Source: an uncultured Phycisphaerae bacterium (GTDB taxonomy: Bacteria; Planctomycetota; Phycisphaerae; Sedimentisphaerales; Anaerohalosphaeraceae). Taken from it: a stretch of DNA of 64,000 nt. The DNA lies in the NCBI GenBank assembly GCA_937949545.1, contig CALEDR010000021.1, forward strand, positions 143,235 through 207,234. The letters are read 5' to 3'. Numbering within the stretch: the stretch's first letter is position 1; every line of letters begins with the position of its first letter. Positions 43,334-52,651 of the stretch are shown piece by piece. The notes below the pieces were generated by a model. That model was not told the origin of the DNA. It made no database searches and saw only the letters and a program-made list of their open reading frames with translations. The translations under genes and the position numbers were made by a program.

Positions 43334-44641
43334 TTATCCAACCTCGTCATCGACGAGCATAAACTTCAGCTGGGCCTCGGCCACAATCTCCGAGCCCACT
43401 TTGGCCGTGCAATTGCACTTGGCGGCACGGCTGCGCACCTTGTCGGCCTCCGCCGTCAGAATCAGCTGATCGCCCGGCACGACCGACTTGCGAATCTTCA
43501 CCTGGTCCATCGTCAGCAGCACCGCCAGTTTGCCGGTGTGCTCGAGCGTCTGTGCAAACAAAAGCCCGCACACCTGCGCCATCGCCTCGACAATCAGCAC
43601 CCCCGGCATCACCGGCGAGCCGGGAAAATGCCCCTGGAAAAAGTGCTCATTGATGGTCACATTTTTTACCGCTGTAATCCGCCGATCCTCCTCCACCTCA
43701 ATCACCTTGTCCACCAGCAGAAACGGATACCGATGCGGCAGGATTTTCTGAATCCGCCGGATATCCAGCAGCGGCTTGCCCGCCGGACTCAGCCCGTGGT
43801 GTTTTCGGTCCTGTTCAATCAGGGCCTTTACCAGCTGGTGGTTGAGGGCATGCCCGCTCTTGTAGGCCACAATGCGGCCTACAATCGGCATTCCGGCCAG
43901 CATCAAATCCCCGATCAAATCCACCACTTTATGACGCACACACTCATCCGGAAATCGATAACTGTTCCGAATGGGGCCGTCGGAGCTGATCACCAGAATC
44001 TGACGCGGGCTCAAATGCGTCCCGATTCCTGCCGCCTGCATCTGACGGGCCTCCGCCTCCAGAACAAACGTCCGTGCCGGCGCCAGGTGCGTCGCAAAAT
44101 GCGACTCCGTGAGCCGGCACGAATAGGTCTGCCGCCCAATGCCCGTATGCTGCGTGTAGTCCATATCGAATGTCAGATGCAGCCCGCCCGTCGCATCCGG
44201 CAGCGCATAAATCGCCTTATCCCCGTCCTGAATGCACACCGGATCGCGAATTACCAGTTCCCGACGCGGCTTATTCTGTTCCACCGGCTCGCACCTGGAC
44301 AGCGTCTTGAAATACTCCTCGCTGCTGCCGTCAAACCCCGGCAGCTCCGGCGCATCCATCTCAATAATCAGGTTGTCCAGCCCCAGTGCCCCCACCGCCG
44401 CCAGACAGTGCTCCGACGTCTCAATCAATACATCCCCAACTCCCAGCGCAGAACGGCGCTGCCGCTCCACAATCGACTCCGGGCAGACCCGTATCCGAAC
44501 CGGACGCTCCAGGTCCGTCCGGACAAACACGATCCCCGTATCCGGCTCAGCCGGCCGAAACACCACATGGGCTTCCTGCCCGAAAAACAGCCCTCGTCCG
44601 GACAGTTTATCCTCATGCCGGATTGTTTTTTGCATCTTCAA
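43334..44641 (-). CDS. lpxC-fabZ: Fused LpxC deacetylase and FabZ dehydratase
   Basis: This 435-residue bifunctional protein has an LpxC domain at 1-285 with zinc ligands His78 (ETSEHCL), His237 and Asp241 (ECVRHKVVDLIGD) and a likely acid His264. A FabZ hotdog domain at 292-430 has LPHRYPFLLVD, His338 (FFQGHFPG) and Glu352. LpxC commits UDP-3-acyl-GlcNAc to lipid A; FabZ makes the unsaturated acyl-ACP for fatty acid synthesis, competing for the same hydroxyacyl-ACP pool. Such fusions are known in Planctomycetota and Bacteroidota. The start overlaps lpxD by 29 bases; ATG 44635 is an alternative. Confidence 0.96.
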   Translation of the reverse strand: MKMQKTIRHEDKLSGRGLFFGQEAHVVFRPAEPDTGIVFVRTDLERPVRIRVCPESIVERQRRSALGVGDVLIETSEHCLAAVGALGLDNLIIEMDAPELPGFDGSSEEYFKTLSRCEPVEQNKPRRELVIRDPVCIQDGDKAIYALPDATGGLHLTFDMDYTQHTGIGRQTYSCRLTESHFATHLAPARTFVLEAEARQMQAAGIGTHLSPRQILVISSDGPIRNSYRFPDECVRHKVVDLIGDLMLAGMPIVGRIVAYKSGHALNHQLVKALIEQDRKHHGLSPAGKPLLDIRRIQKILPHRYPFLLVDKVIEVEEDRRITAVKNVTINEHFFQGHFPGSPVMPGVLIVEAMAQVCGLLFAQTLEHTGKLAVLLTMDQVKIRKSVVPGDQLILTAEADKVRSRAAKCNCTAKVGSEIVAEAQLKFMLVDDEVG

Positions 44642-45680
44642 GCTGCTGAACCCTTTTCTTTAATTCCTTAACATCTTCCGCCAGTTTCGGCAGCCGCCGG
44701 TACCACACCGTCGAGCGCTTTTCCGCCGAGATTTCCTGCGCCGGCGTTCCCCAAACCTGACAGCCCGGCTCGACATTCTCGACAATCGTGGCCGCCGCTC
44801 CGGCCATCGCCCCGGAGCCGACCGTGATATGGTCTGCAACCCCCACCTGTCCGGCCAGCACAACCCCATCGCCGAGCACCGCACTGCCCGCCAGCCCCAC
44901 CTGTCCGGCCAGCAGACACATTCGGCCGATGCGCACATTATGCCCGACCTGCACCAAATTATCAATCTTCGTACCGGCCCCGATAATCGTCTGGCCGAAC
45001 TTCGCCCGGTCCACACAGCTGTTGGCCCCGATTTCCACCCCATCCTCCAGAACCACCCCGCCGTTGTGCGGAATCAGCTGATGCCGGCCGTCCACAAACG
45101 CATATCCGAACCCCGTCGCCCCAATCGTGCAGTGCGACTGCAGGATGCAGAAATCCCCGATGCGGCAGTCATGATACACCACCACATTGCTGTCCAGCCG
45201 GCAGCGCGAACCAATCTGTGTCCGCTCCCCGATGCTGCAGTTGGCCCCGATGACCGTATAGGCCCCGATGCGGACCTGATGACCGATATACGTATTCGGC
45301 CCGACGCCGACCCCCTCTTCGAGAACCGCGTCCGGTTCAACAACCGCCGTCGGATGCACTCCCTTCCAGACCGTCAGCGGCGGAGCAAACAGCTTCAGCA
45401 ACTCAATCAGCGCCTTCTGAACGTTGCCGACCACAATCTGCGCCGGACGGCAGTTCGGTGCCTCCTGCGGAACCAAAACCGCTGCCGCCCGGCAATCCGC
45501 CAGCAGCGGACGCTGCTTTTCTTCCGTCAGGAAACTCACTTCCTCCGGAGAAGCATCCCGAAGCGTATTGACACCGCAAACGGCCGGATGCCCCGGACCG
45601 CACAGCCGCCCCCCCAGCCGTTCGGCCAGCTCTGCGACGGTCATTTTCCGAATTGAAGCTCCGTTTGTTTCCATCCGCAA
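44613..45680 (-). CDS. lpxD: UDP-3-O-(3-hydroxyacyl)glucosamine N-acyltransferase
   Basis: This 355-residue trimeric enzyme adds the second acyl chain to the lipid A precursor. It has the N-terminal uridine-binding domain (TVAELAERLGGRL, VNTLRDASPEEVSFL), a long hexapeptide beta-helix (VHPTAVVEPDAVLEEGVGVG), the catalytic His region (IPHNGGVVLEDGVEIGANS) and a C-terminal helix. It sits between the ompH-like gene and lpxC-fabZ. Confidence 0.95.
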   Translation of the reverse strand: MRMETNGASIRKMTVAELAERLGGRLCGPGHPAVCGVNTLRDASPEEVSFLTEEKQRPLLADCRAAAVLVPQEAPNCRPAQIVVGNVQKALIELLKLFAPPLTVWKGVHPTAVVEPDAVLEEGVGVGPNTYIGHQVRIGAYTVIGANCSIGERTQIGSRCRLDSNVVVYHDCRIGDFCILQSHCTIGATGFGYAFVDGRHQLIPHNGGVVLEDGVEIGANSCVDRAKFGQTIIGAGTKIDNLVQVGHNVRIGRMCLLAGQVGLAGSAVLGDGVVLAGQVGVADHITVGSGAMAGAAATIVENVEPGCQVWGTPAQEISAEKRSTVWYRRLPKLAEDVKELKKRVQQLEDAKNNPA

Positions 45681-45697
45681 AGTCCCATTCCGTCCGG

Positions 45698-46300
45698 TTA
45701 ATTGCTCAGCTTATCCAGCGCCGCCAGCACCTCATCCGTAATATCCAGTTCCGGCCGGCTGTACAGCACCTTCTGCGTCTTGACGCTCAGCATAAAGTCC
45801 CGCAGCGTCGGTGCCGGCAGGTCCAGCGTTTCCTTGCCCAGCACAATATCCAGCCCCTTCTCGCGGGCCACCATTTCCGTCACCTTCAGAAAATCCGTGT
45901 ACAGCGCCTCCATCCACTGCTGCATTTCCTGCGTGAATTTATTCTCATAAAACGTATTGCGGCCCTCCATCAGAGCCCGCTTCTCTTCATACTCGCCCAT
46001 CAAAGAAAAATAATCAGGACTGCCGGGCTTGCGCTGCTTGATATTCGCCTGCAGGGCCTCTAGATCTTTGCGCATCCGCTGAAACTCCGCCTGAACACGG
46101 CCGCGATCCGCCTCCGCCTTTTCCTGCCACTGCTTGTTCTTCTTGCAGTTCTCCAAAATCTTCGTCACATCCACCACTCCAATCCGGGCCGGTGCATATT
46201 TCTCTTGGGCCGCCGCAAATCCCTGCTGATAAACCATCCACGCCGCACTGCCCGCCAACACCGCCGTCAAAATCCATCCTTGTCCTTTGTGTCTGCTCAT
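45698..46300 (-). CDS. OmpH/Skp-like periplasmic chaperone
   Basis: This 200-residue precursor has an N-terminal hydrophobic segment (GWILTAVLAGSAAWMVY), then IGVVDVTKILENCKK and a long coiled-coil body (RVQAEFQRMRKDLEALQAN), as in Skp/OmpH. It would hold unfolded outer-membrane proteins on their way to BamA. The gene lies between bamA and lpxD, the same order as in E. coli. GGAAAGG supports the start at 46300 rather than the upstream ATG at 46324. Confidence 0.9.
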   Translation of the reverse strand: MSRHKGQGWILTAVLAGSAAWMVYQQGFAAAQEKYAPARIGVVDVTKILENCKKNKQWQEKAEADRGRVQAEFQRMRKDLEALQANIKQRKPGSPDYFSLMGEYEEKRALMEGRNTFYENKFTQEMQQWMEALYTDFLKVTEMVAREKGLDIVLGKETLDLPAPTLRDFMLSVKTQKVLYSRPELDITDEVLAALDKLSN

Positions 46301-46377
46301 TGCATTTGCCTTTCCGAATCCCAAACGCTTTCTCGTTTCCGCTCAACAACGGCTTTCTTTCCTTTGACTGTCAACCA

Positions 46378-48681
46378 TTAAAACAGGGCCCCCACCGAAA
46401 AACTGAAGACCTGCGTATCATCGTCATCATCTTTCGTAATCGGAGCCCCCAGCTCAAACCGCATCGGCACCGGCCCAAAAATCTGCGGAATCAGAATCTG
46501 TATTCCCGTTCCGACCGATGTGCGGATCGGCCCGCTGTCAAAAAAGCCGGCATCCGTAAACAGCAGCCACGAAAACGTCTCGCTGCCCAGCGGAATGGCC
46601 ACCTCCGCACTGGCCTGCGCCATCCAGTCGCTGCCGATGGGGTCGTCATTCTCTCCGCGGGGACTGATGCCGCGATACCGAAAGCCCCGAATCGACCCGA
46701 TGCCTCCGCCGTAAAAACGGTCATACATGGGAGCACTGCCGACGACCGTTCCGCCGAACAATTTGGTCTCCAAAATCGTTTTGTGTTCAGCCAAATCTTC
46801 ATACAGCGTCTTGTACCACCGCTGCGTGGCCGTCAGAAGACCATAGGTATGGTCGCCCAGCACCTGTTCATAGCCCGCATCAAAATTATACCCTTTGCTG
46901 GGCCGAAAACGGCTGTCGGTCTTGTCCAGTCCCACCCACAGCCGCGTCCCCAGCCGCAGATTGTCCCCTTTCACATCCCACACATCCGACGGCACAACAT
47001 CATCCAGATTCTCAATGTTTACGTTTTCAAATCGAAACGAAATCCCTCTCCGCCAGCCGTCCACATAACGGCGCGTCAGACCAATGCTCGGCCCCATCCG
47101 ATTCTCATCATACGATTCCCGAATCCGCGTAAAACCATAGACTCCTACATCCAGCGCCGTCGGCTGATCATACAGATACGGCTCCGTGAAACTGACCGAA
47201 TAACTCGTCCACCGCCGCCCCGGACTGTACATCGCACGAAACCGCTGGCCCGCCCCGCGAAACGCCTTGCCCGTAATCAAATCCGAAAAACTCGTCGGCC
47301 AGTCCGTAATATCAAAGTTCCGCTGATCCAGCGAGATCTGCCCAATCAGTCCGCTGTCGCTGGCAATCCCCGCCCCCAGCATAATCGTTCCTGTCTGCCC
47401 CTCGGCAATCTGAACCAGCGCATCCCGACGCTCCGGCTCCGTCCCGCTGGGCACGATCGTCACCGACTGGGCCGCCGTCGTCTGCTGCACAATCTTCTCC
47501 AACTCCCCTTTCCCATCCCCAGCCGCCGCCGACCCGTCATACCAGCCGCCCGGACGGAATCCTTCCTCATCCAAAACCCGCCGAACCAAATAATCTTTGA
47601 TCATCCGGTTGCCCGTGATCGTAATCTGACCAATCCGGTACCGCGGCCCCTCCGTAATTTTCTGCTCCACGGCCACCCGATGCCCCTCCAATTCCTTCCG
47701 AACCGTCTCAACCTGCACATCCAAATACCCCTCCGACCGATACCGCTCGCGAATCTTCTTGACATCATACTCCAGCCGGTCGGGGCTGAACGGCAAATCC
47801 GGCTTGAGCTTCAATTCCGACCGCAGCGACTCCTCATCCTCAAACAAATATCCGATCAGCGCCATCGACGCCACCTTGTACTGCGGCCCTTCCGTCACAC
47901 GGAAAACAACCTCCGCCGCCTTCCGATCCTCACGAAACGAAACCGTAGACTCCGCTCGGATATCCAGATACCCCTGCTTCCGGTAAAAATCCCGCAGCAG
48001 CTGCTCATCCTTGCTCAGCTGCTCCTGGTCCCAGTACACCGGAAAGACCAGAAACTTCTTCGGACGCGTCTTGACAACCTTCAGCAACTGCTCATCCGAA
48101 AACGCCTCATTGCCCTCGAAAATCACCCGGCGAACTTTCGTGCGCGGGCCTTCCTCTATCGTAAAAATCACCTGCCCGACAATCAGCCGGCTTTCATCCA
48201 GCGCCACCTGCGCCTGCGAATAGCCCTTCTTCCGATAATACTCCTTCAGTTTCTCCGCCCCCGCTTTGACCTGAAACTGGTCCAGATAATCTCCCTGCTT
48301 GATTCCCAGCTCGCTCAGCAGACGCGAATCACTCACCTTTTTGTTGCCCTGCAGCACAATCGAGCGAATCAGATTCTTTTCCACAATCACATAGGTCAGC
48401 ACCACCTGCCCCTCCACCACCTTCGCATTGTAATAGGCCGTATCCACGCCCTCCAGGGCGGCCAGACGCTTGACGTCTTCCGCCACCAGCTCCGCCCGAA
48501 AAACCTGCCCCACCCGAGCCCGCACCGTGGATAAAACCTGCGCACGCGTAAGCGTCACGGTCCCGGCTGTCTCAATCGAGCCGATCACACGACCCTCCGG
48601 CTGGTCCTCCTGCGCCTGCGCGAAGGAATCCGCCGTCAGCCATACCGCCAAAACCATCCCGAAAAGCCATCCTGTTCTCAT
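46378..48681 (-). CDS. bamA: Outer-membrane protein assembly factor BamA
   Basis: This 767-residue precursor has a signal peptide (cleavage near AQA, residue 23), then about five POTRA domains (for example IRSIVLQGNKKVSDSRLLSE, VRRVIFEGNEAFSDEQLL and YRIGQITITGNRMIKDYLV). The C-terminal barrel carries the loop-6 motif GSIRGFRYRG and ends in hydrophobic Phe (SFSVGALF). It inserts beta-barrel proteins into the outer membrane. AGGAGG before 48681 fixes the start; the frame upstream is open but non-coding. A 130-residue stretch between POTRA and barrel (ETTAAQSV region) is somewhat extended. Confidence 0.95.
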   Translation of the reverse strand: MRTGWLFGMVLAVWLTADSFAQAQEDQPEGRVIGSIETAGTVTLTRAQVLSTVRARVGQVFRAELVAEDVKRLAALEGVDTAYYNAKVVEGQVVLTYVIVEKNLIRSIVLQGNKKVSDSRLLSELGIKQGDYLDQFQVKAGAEKLKEYYRKKGYSQAQVALDESRLIVGQVIFTIEEGPRTKVRRVIFEGNEAFSDEQLLKVVKTRPKKFLVFPVYWDQEQLSKDEQLLRDFYRKQGYLDIRAESTVSFREDRKAAEVVFRVTEGPQYKVASMALIGYLFEDEESLRSELKLKPDLPFSPDRLEYDVKKIRERYRSEGYLDVQVETVRKELEGHRVAVEQKITEGPRYRIGQITITGNRMIKDYLVRRVLDEEGFRPGGWYDGSAAAGDGKGELEKIVQQTTAAQSVTIVPSGTEPERRDALVQIAEGQTGTIMLGAGIASDSGLIGQISLDQRNFDITDWPTSFSDLITGKAFRGAGQRFRAMYSPGRRWTSYSVSFTEPYLYDQPTALDVGVYGFTRIRESYDENRMGPSIGLTRRYVDGWRRGISFRFENVNIENLDDVVPSDVWDVKGDNLRLGTRLWVGLDKTDSRFRPSKGYNFDAGYEQVLGDHTYGLLTATQRWYKTLYEDLAEHKTILETKLFGGTVVGSAPMYDRFYGGGIGSIRGFRYRGISPRGENDDPIGSDWMAQASAEVAIPLGSETFSWLLFTDAGFFDSGPIRTSVGTGIQILIPQIFGPVPMRFELGAPITKDDDDDTQVFSFSVGALF

Positions 48682-48718
48682 TCGGCAACCTCCTGTCTGT
48701 TCCTCGCTGGCTCTGAGC

Positions 48719-50179
48719 TCAAAACGGCGGCTGGCGATACTCCTCCGGCACAGAACCTTCATATTTGTCCCGAAACCGGGTACACCCGCCGTCAAACAGC
48801 AAATCCACCTTCCCCGTCGGCCCGTTCCGCTGCTTGGCAATGATCACCTCGGCCGTGTTGTCCTCTCCGGCATCCTCCCCATCCGATCGCCGGTAATACG
48901 ATTCCCGATGCAGCAGAAGGATCACATCCGCATCCTGCTCAATGCTGCCGCTTTCCCGCAAGTCGCTCATCCGCGGACGATGGTCTTCCCGACCTTCCGG
49001 AGCCCGGTTCAGCTGGCTGAGCACCACCACCGGAACCGCCAACTCCCTCGCCAGCGACTTCAAATAACGAGAAATCGTGCTGATTTCCTGCTGACGCGAT
49101 TCCACCTTACCCCCCAGACTCATCAGCTGCAGGTAATCAATAAACACCGCCTGAATCTGATACTGGCTTTTGAGCCGGCGGCACTTGGCCCGAATCATCA
49201 GCGGAGTCAGACCCGGTGTATCATCAATAAAAATGGGTTTTTCCGACAGACGCGCCCCTTCCTCCACGAGCCGCTGATGCTGTTCGGTGCTGATCAGACC
49301 TTTGCGAAGCATCTGAAGATTCAGTCCCGTCCGGCTGCACAAAAACCGCTCCGTCAGCTGCTGCTTGCTCATTTCCAGAGAAAAAATCACCACCGGAAGG
49401 TTCTCCTCCGCCCCAATATACTCCGCCATATTCAGGGCAAAACTGGTCTTGCCCATGCTCGGACGGCCCGCCACAATAATCATATCCCCGTACTGAAGAC
49501 CCCCGAGATATTCATCCAGGCCCCGAAAGCCTGTCGGCACTCCTGTTACGCCGGTGCCCCCCTTGCGGGCGTCAATCGCCTCAAACGCCTGATAAATCAG
49601 ATGGCGAATCGGTTCGGCCGTGCCGCTGATTTTCCGCTCCGTGATCTGAAAAATCTTCTTCTCGGCCTCATCCAGCTTCTCATCGCTCTCCCCGCTCGGA
49701 TCGCAGACATCCTGCAGAATCTCCTGACAGACATAGGCCAGATCCCGCAGGATCGACTTCTGCTGGACAATCTGCATATAGTACTCATAGTTGGCGGCGG
49801 TCGGCACGGACTCCGTCAGCCGAATCAGATACTCCACGCCCCCCACGGCCGCCAGATGCCCCCGCTTTTCCAGCTCATCCTTGAGCGTCACCAAATCGAC
49901 TTCGCGCCGCTCTTCAAACAGGCGCACCAGCGATTCAAATACCAGCTGATGCTCCGGCAGCGAAAACGATTCCGCCTTCAGATGCTCCACCACCCGGCCG
50001 ATGCACAGCGGGTCCAGAATCATCGAACCGAGCAGAGCCGCCTCCGCCTCCGGAGAAGCCGGAATCTTCCGAACCCCGAGCCCCTCCGCTGCCTCTTTCG
50101 GGCGACCCTCGGAACGGCTACTGGCTGCTGGTTTCTTCGTCTGCGCCAAGGACGGACCCCTCTGCGGCCACGATGACAC
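48719..50179 (-). CDS. dnaB: Replicative DNA helicase DnaB
   Basis: This protein of up to 486 residues unwinds DNA at the replication fork. The N-terminal helical domain starts PASPEAEAALLGSMI, and the RecA-like domain has the Walker A motif AGRPSMGKTSFAL, VFIDYLQLMS and LSQLNRAPEGR with DLRESGSIEQDAD. The ATG at 50179 lies inside rplI with a weak ribosome site. TTG 50146, eight bases after GAGGGG, is an equally good start and shortens the protein by 11 residues. It follows rplI in the common order rpsF-ssb-rpsR-rplI-dnaB. Confidence 0.96.
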   Translation of the reverse strand: MSSWPQRGPSLAQTKKPAASSRSEGRPKEAAEGLGVRKIPASPEAEAALLGSMILDPLCIGRVVEHLKAESFSLPEHQLVFESLVRLFEERREVDLVTLKDELEKRGHLAAVGGVEYLIRLTESVPTAANYEYYMQIVQQKSILRDLAYVCQEILQDVCDPSGESDEKLDEAEKKIFQITERKISGTAEPIRHLIYQAFEAIDARKGGTGVTGVPTGFRGLDEYLGGLQYGDMIIVAGRPSMGKTSFALNMAEYIGAEENLPVVIFSLEMSKQQLTERFLCSRTGLNLQMLRKGLISTEQHQRLVEEGARLSEKPIFIDDTPGLTPLMIRAKCRRLKSQYQIQAVFIDYLQLMSLGGKVESRQQEISTISRYLKSLARELAVPVVVLSQLNRAPEGREDHRPRMSDLRESGSIEQDADVILLLHRESYYRRSDGEDAGEDNTAEVIIAKQRNGPTGKVDLLFDGGCTRFRDKYEGSVPEEYRQPPF

Positions 50180-50600
50180 GCACCGTCGCCCTCAAATCTG
50201 ACGCCGCCTTGATGACGACATCGCGCATCCCCACTTCTTTGATATGAGCTTCCAGATGCACCATCTCCTCCGTCACGGCAAACCCTTTCCGCTGCAGCGC
50301 CTCGGCAATGTCCGATTCCGTCACCGAACCAAACAGATGCCCCTGCTCATTCGCCTTGGCCGTCAGGGAGATTTCCACCCCTTCCAGCGAGGCACTCAGC
50401 CGCTCTTTTTCCTGACGGGCCAGACGACGCGCTTCCGCACGCCGCGCCTTTTCCTCCGCCAGCGACCGAATCGCCGCTTCCGTCGGAATCACCGCCAGTC
50501 CCTGCGGCAGCAGATAATTCCGGGCATACCCGTCTTTGACCTCCACAATATCGCCCAGCCACCCCAGTTTGGCTACATCTTCACACAACAACACTTTCAT
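50118..50600 (-). CDS. rplI: 50S ribosomal protein L9
   Basis: This 160-residue ribosomal protein has the typical N-terminal domain (MKVLLCEDVAKLGWLGDIVE, DGYARNYLLPQGLA), a central connecting helix rich in Glu and Arg, and a C-terminal RNA-binding domain (HLFGSVTESDIAEAL). It has a short extra acidic C terminus. AGGAG precedes the ATG at 50600. It overlaps the dnaB start. Confidence 0.97.
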   Translation of the reverse strand: MKVLLCEDVAKLGWLGDIVEVKDGYARNYLLPQGLAVIPTEAAIRSLAEEKARRAEARRLARQEKERLSASLEGVEISLTAKANEQGHLFGSVTESDIAEALQRKGFAVTEEMVHLEAHIKEVGMRDVVIKAASDLRATVRVIVAAEGSVLGADEETSSQ

Positions 50601-50671
50601 CGATTGACTCCTGTCATTCTGCTGGTTCACACTCTCTCAAACAGACCGCTTTCGTTCGGCGGAAGAGCTCC

Positions 50672-50929
50672 TTAGGCCGTAAACGGAAGCAGCGCCATAA
50701 ACCGGGCCCGCTTAATCGCCAGTTTGACCTTCCGCTGACAGCCGGCACAGTTGCCGCTGCGCTTCCGCGAGAAAATCTTGCCGCGGTTGGTCAGCAGCTT
50801 CTGCAGCGCCTCCACATCTTTGTAGTCAATGTACTGCCGGCCTTCCCGGCAGAACCGGCACTGCGTCTGTTCCCGAAGAGTGGTCAGAAATTTCTTTTTC
50901 TTCTTGCTGGGTCCTGTTTCTTTCGCCAT
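50672..50929 (-). CDS. rpsR: 30S ribosomal protein S18, zinc-binding form
   Basis: This 85-residue protein has the S18 core ([20 protein letters not shown], then [13 protein letters not shown]). It keeps four Cys in two CxxC pairs (CRFC and CAGC), so it is the zinc-ribbon C+ form. AGGAA lies eight bases before the ATG at 50929; an upstream in-frame ATG is not used. It lies between ssb and rplI. Confidence 0.96.
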   Translation of the reverse strand: MAKETGPSKKKKKFLTTLREQTQCRFCREGRQYIDYKDVEALQKLLTNRGKIFSRKRSGNCAGCQRKVKLAIKRARFMALLPFTA

Positions 50930-50956
50930 CGTTTGGGTTCCTGTTTTCAAAAGTTC

Positions 50957-51382
50957 TTAAAACGGTATATCATCGCTCGGCGGCGGGGAAAACGCATCCG
51001 GCATATCCGGCAGGCCTGTCTCTTCGACTCCGCCGGCGCCGGCCGCACCTCCGCCTCGGCCGATAAACTCAAAATTCTCCACAAACACCCGCAGCCGGCT
51101 GCGCTTGCTCCCGTCCTGGGCCTGCCACTGGTCCAGCTTCAGGCGCCCTTCCACAAACAGCGGGTCGCCTTTTTTGACATACTTGGCCAGCGCCTCCGCA
51201 CGACGGCCGAACATCTGGCAGTCCACAAAGCAGGTCTCTTTGCCCTCCGTGCCGTCCTGCTTTTTGAACACCCGATTGACCGCCAGACCAAACTCCGCCA
51301 CCGCCGTCTGACTGGGCAGATACGTCACCTGAGGGTCCCGCGTCAGATTTCCCATCAGCAGCACCTTATTCAAATTGGCCAT
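50957..51382 (-). CDS. ssb: Single-stranded DNA-binding protein
   Basis: This 141-residue protein has an OB-fold (MANLNKVLLMGNLTRDPQVT, LAVNRVF, GRRAEALAKYVKKGDPLFVE), a Gly-rich linker and the conserved acidic tip DDIPF, which recruits repair and replication partners. AGGAG precedes the ATG at 51382. Its place between rpsF and rpsR is the classical one. Confidence 0.96.
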   Translation of the reverse strand: MANLNKVLLMGNLTRDPQVTYLPSQTAVAEFGLAVNRVFKKQDGTEGKETCFVDCQMFGRRAEALAKYVKKGDPLFVEGRLKLDQWQAQDGSKRSRLRVFVENFEFIGRGGGAAGAGGVEETGLPDMPDAFSPPPSDDIPF

Positions 51383-51442
51383 GGTCCGTTCTCCTGTCCC
51401 GAGTGCCGAAACCGGCCCGACCGGCCTCTGCACAGCCGGGCT

Positions 51443-51895
51443 CTATTCAGAAGCCGCTGCTTCCCCATCCGCCGCCTCAGCAGCCGACGCATCCGCCGCG
51501 CTGTTTTCCGGCTCTGACGGTTCCGTTACCGGCATCGAGCTGCCTTCCGGATGCAGTTCTGCCGGCGTAGGCTTTTCTATATCCTCCCGGCTCATCCGGT
51601 CCGCGCGAAGAATCAGCACACGCAGCACCCGCTCCGACAGATTCACATCCCGCTCGATTCCGTGCACCCGCGACGGCTCGCAGTGAAAATACGTCAGAAT
51701 ATACGTTCCCCGGCTTTTGCCGTCCACCTCATAGGCCAGCCGGCGGTCGTCCCATTTCTTCAGACTCACAATGTCCGCTCCGGCCCGTTCCAGAAATTTG
51801 CGAATAGTGCCCAGCACACCATCCCAGTCCGACGCCGCCAGCGCCGAATCCACCAGGAACAACCCTTCATACAATCGTTTGACTGCTGTCTTCAA
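51443..51895 (-). CDS. rpsF: 30S ribosomal protein S6, probable TTG start
   Basis: This 150-residue S6 has KRLYEGLFLVDSALAASDWD at the start, then WDDRRLAYEVDGKSRGTYIL and an Ala/Glu-rich acidic C-terminal extension of about 45 residues. TTG at 51895 is taken as the start because GGAGG lies six bases upstream of it. The in-frame ATG at 51910 would place GGAGG inside the gene. The acidic tail resembles the glutamate tail modified by RimK in some bacteria, but no RimK gene is visible here. Confidence 0.93.
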   Translation of the reverse strand: MKTAVKRLYEGLFLVDSALAASDWDGVLGTIRKFLERAGADIVSLKKWDDRRLAYEVDGKSRGTYILTYFHCEPSRVHGIERDVNLSERVLRVLILRADRMSREDIEKPTPAELHPEGSSMPVTEPSEPENSAADASAAEAADGEAAASE

Positions 51896-51913
51896 ATTCA
51901 GACCTCCCATGAC

Positions 51914-52630
51914 TTAAGGATTTTTCATTTCGTCCGGCTTTTTCTGTTCATTCGTCTTCGGGTCCGGTCCGTTCGGCGAACCGCTCCGGTCCCGACTGTT
52001 GTATCGATTCATCGCAGCGTCTATCCCGTCCCGCACCCAGCAGAGCACCGCTTCCGCCGCCAGTTTCACCGCCTGCTCCAGCAGGGCCTGCTCCCCGGCC
52101 GAAGGACGAGACAGAACATAATCCGCCATCACAGCCCCCGGGCAGGAACCGATTCCCACCCGAAGCCGGGCAAACGCCTCACTGTTCACTTTTTCTATAA
52201 TATCCGCCAGGCCCTTATGCCCGCCCGACGAACCTTTTGCTCGAAGCCGAATCTGTCCCGGCTCCAGCGCCGCATCGTCCGTCACCACCAGCAGACGCTC
52301 CAGACCCAGCCGATAAAACCCCAGCACCGTCGCCACCGCCTGACCGCTGCGATTCATAAAGGTCTGCGGCTTGACCAGCAGAAGCTTTCGGCCTTCCGCC
52401 TGCGCCTCACGGACCAGCGAACCGAACTTCTTCCTTTCCGACGAGGCCCCCAGCATCTCCGCCAGCCGGTCAATCACCTCAAAGCCCACATTATGCCGCG
52501 TCTTTTCGTAAGCCGCTCCCGGATTGCCCAGGCCCGCCACCACATACAGCTCCGAACCCGACGGCTCGTCCGGCTGCCCGTCCGCTTGTCCCAGACAATT
52601 CCGCAACCTCTTGCAGACTCCATCCGACAC
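51914..52630 (-). CDS. pth: Peptidyl-tRNA hydrolase
   Basis: This 238-residue enzyme releases tRNA from stalled peptidyl-tRNA. Motifs are LYVVAGLGNPGAAYEKTRHN with the catalytic His, the PQTFMNRSG region, the VTDDAAL Asp, and KGSSGGHKGL. It has a 28-residue N-terminal extension and a polar C-terminal extension (PNGPDPKTNEQKKPDEMKN). The start is GTG 52630 with GGAG six bases upstream. Position between rplY and rpsF is usual. Confidence 0.95.
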   Translation of the reverse strand: MSDGVCKRLRNCLGQADGQPDEPSGSELYVVAGLGNPGAAYEKTRHNVGFEVIDRLAEMLGASSERKKFGSLVREAQAEGRKLLLVKPQTFMNRSGQAVATVLGFYRLGLERLLVVTDDAALEPGQIRLRAKGSSGGHKGLADIIEKVNSEAFARLRVGIGSCPGAVMADYVLSRPSAGEQALLEQAVKLAAEAVLCWVRDGIDAAMNRYNSRDRSGSPNGPDPKTNEQKKPDEMKNP

Positions 52631-52651
52631 GGCGGTCTCCGAGGCCGTACA

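Noticed and set aside
42422..44671. Plus-strand open frame of 749 codons opposite the lipid A genes
   Set aside because: It spans three genuine genes on the other strand, which is not plausible for a protein. It has no motif.
46192..48534. Plus-strand open frame of 780 codons opposite bamA
   Set aside because: It is an Arg/Pro/His-rich shadow of BamA, whose POTRA and barrel motifs are clear.
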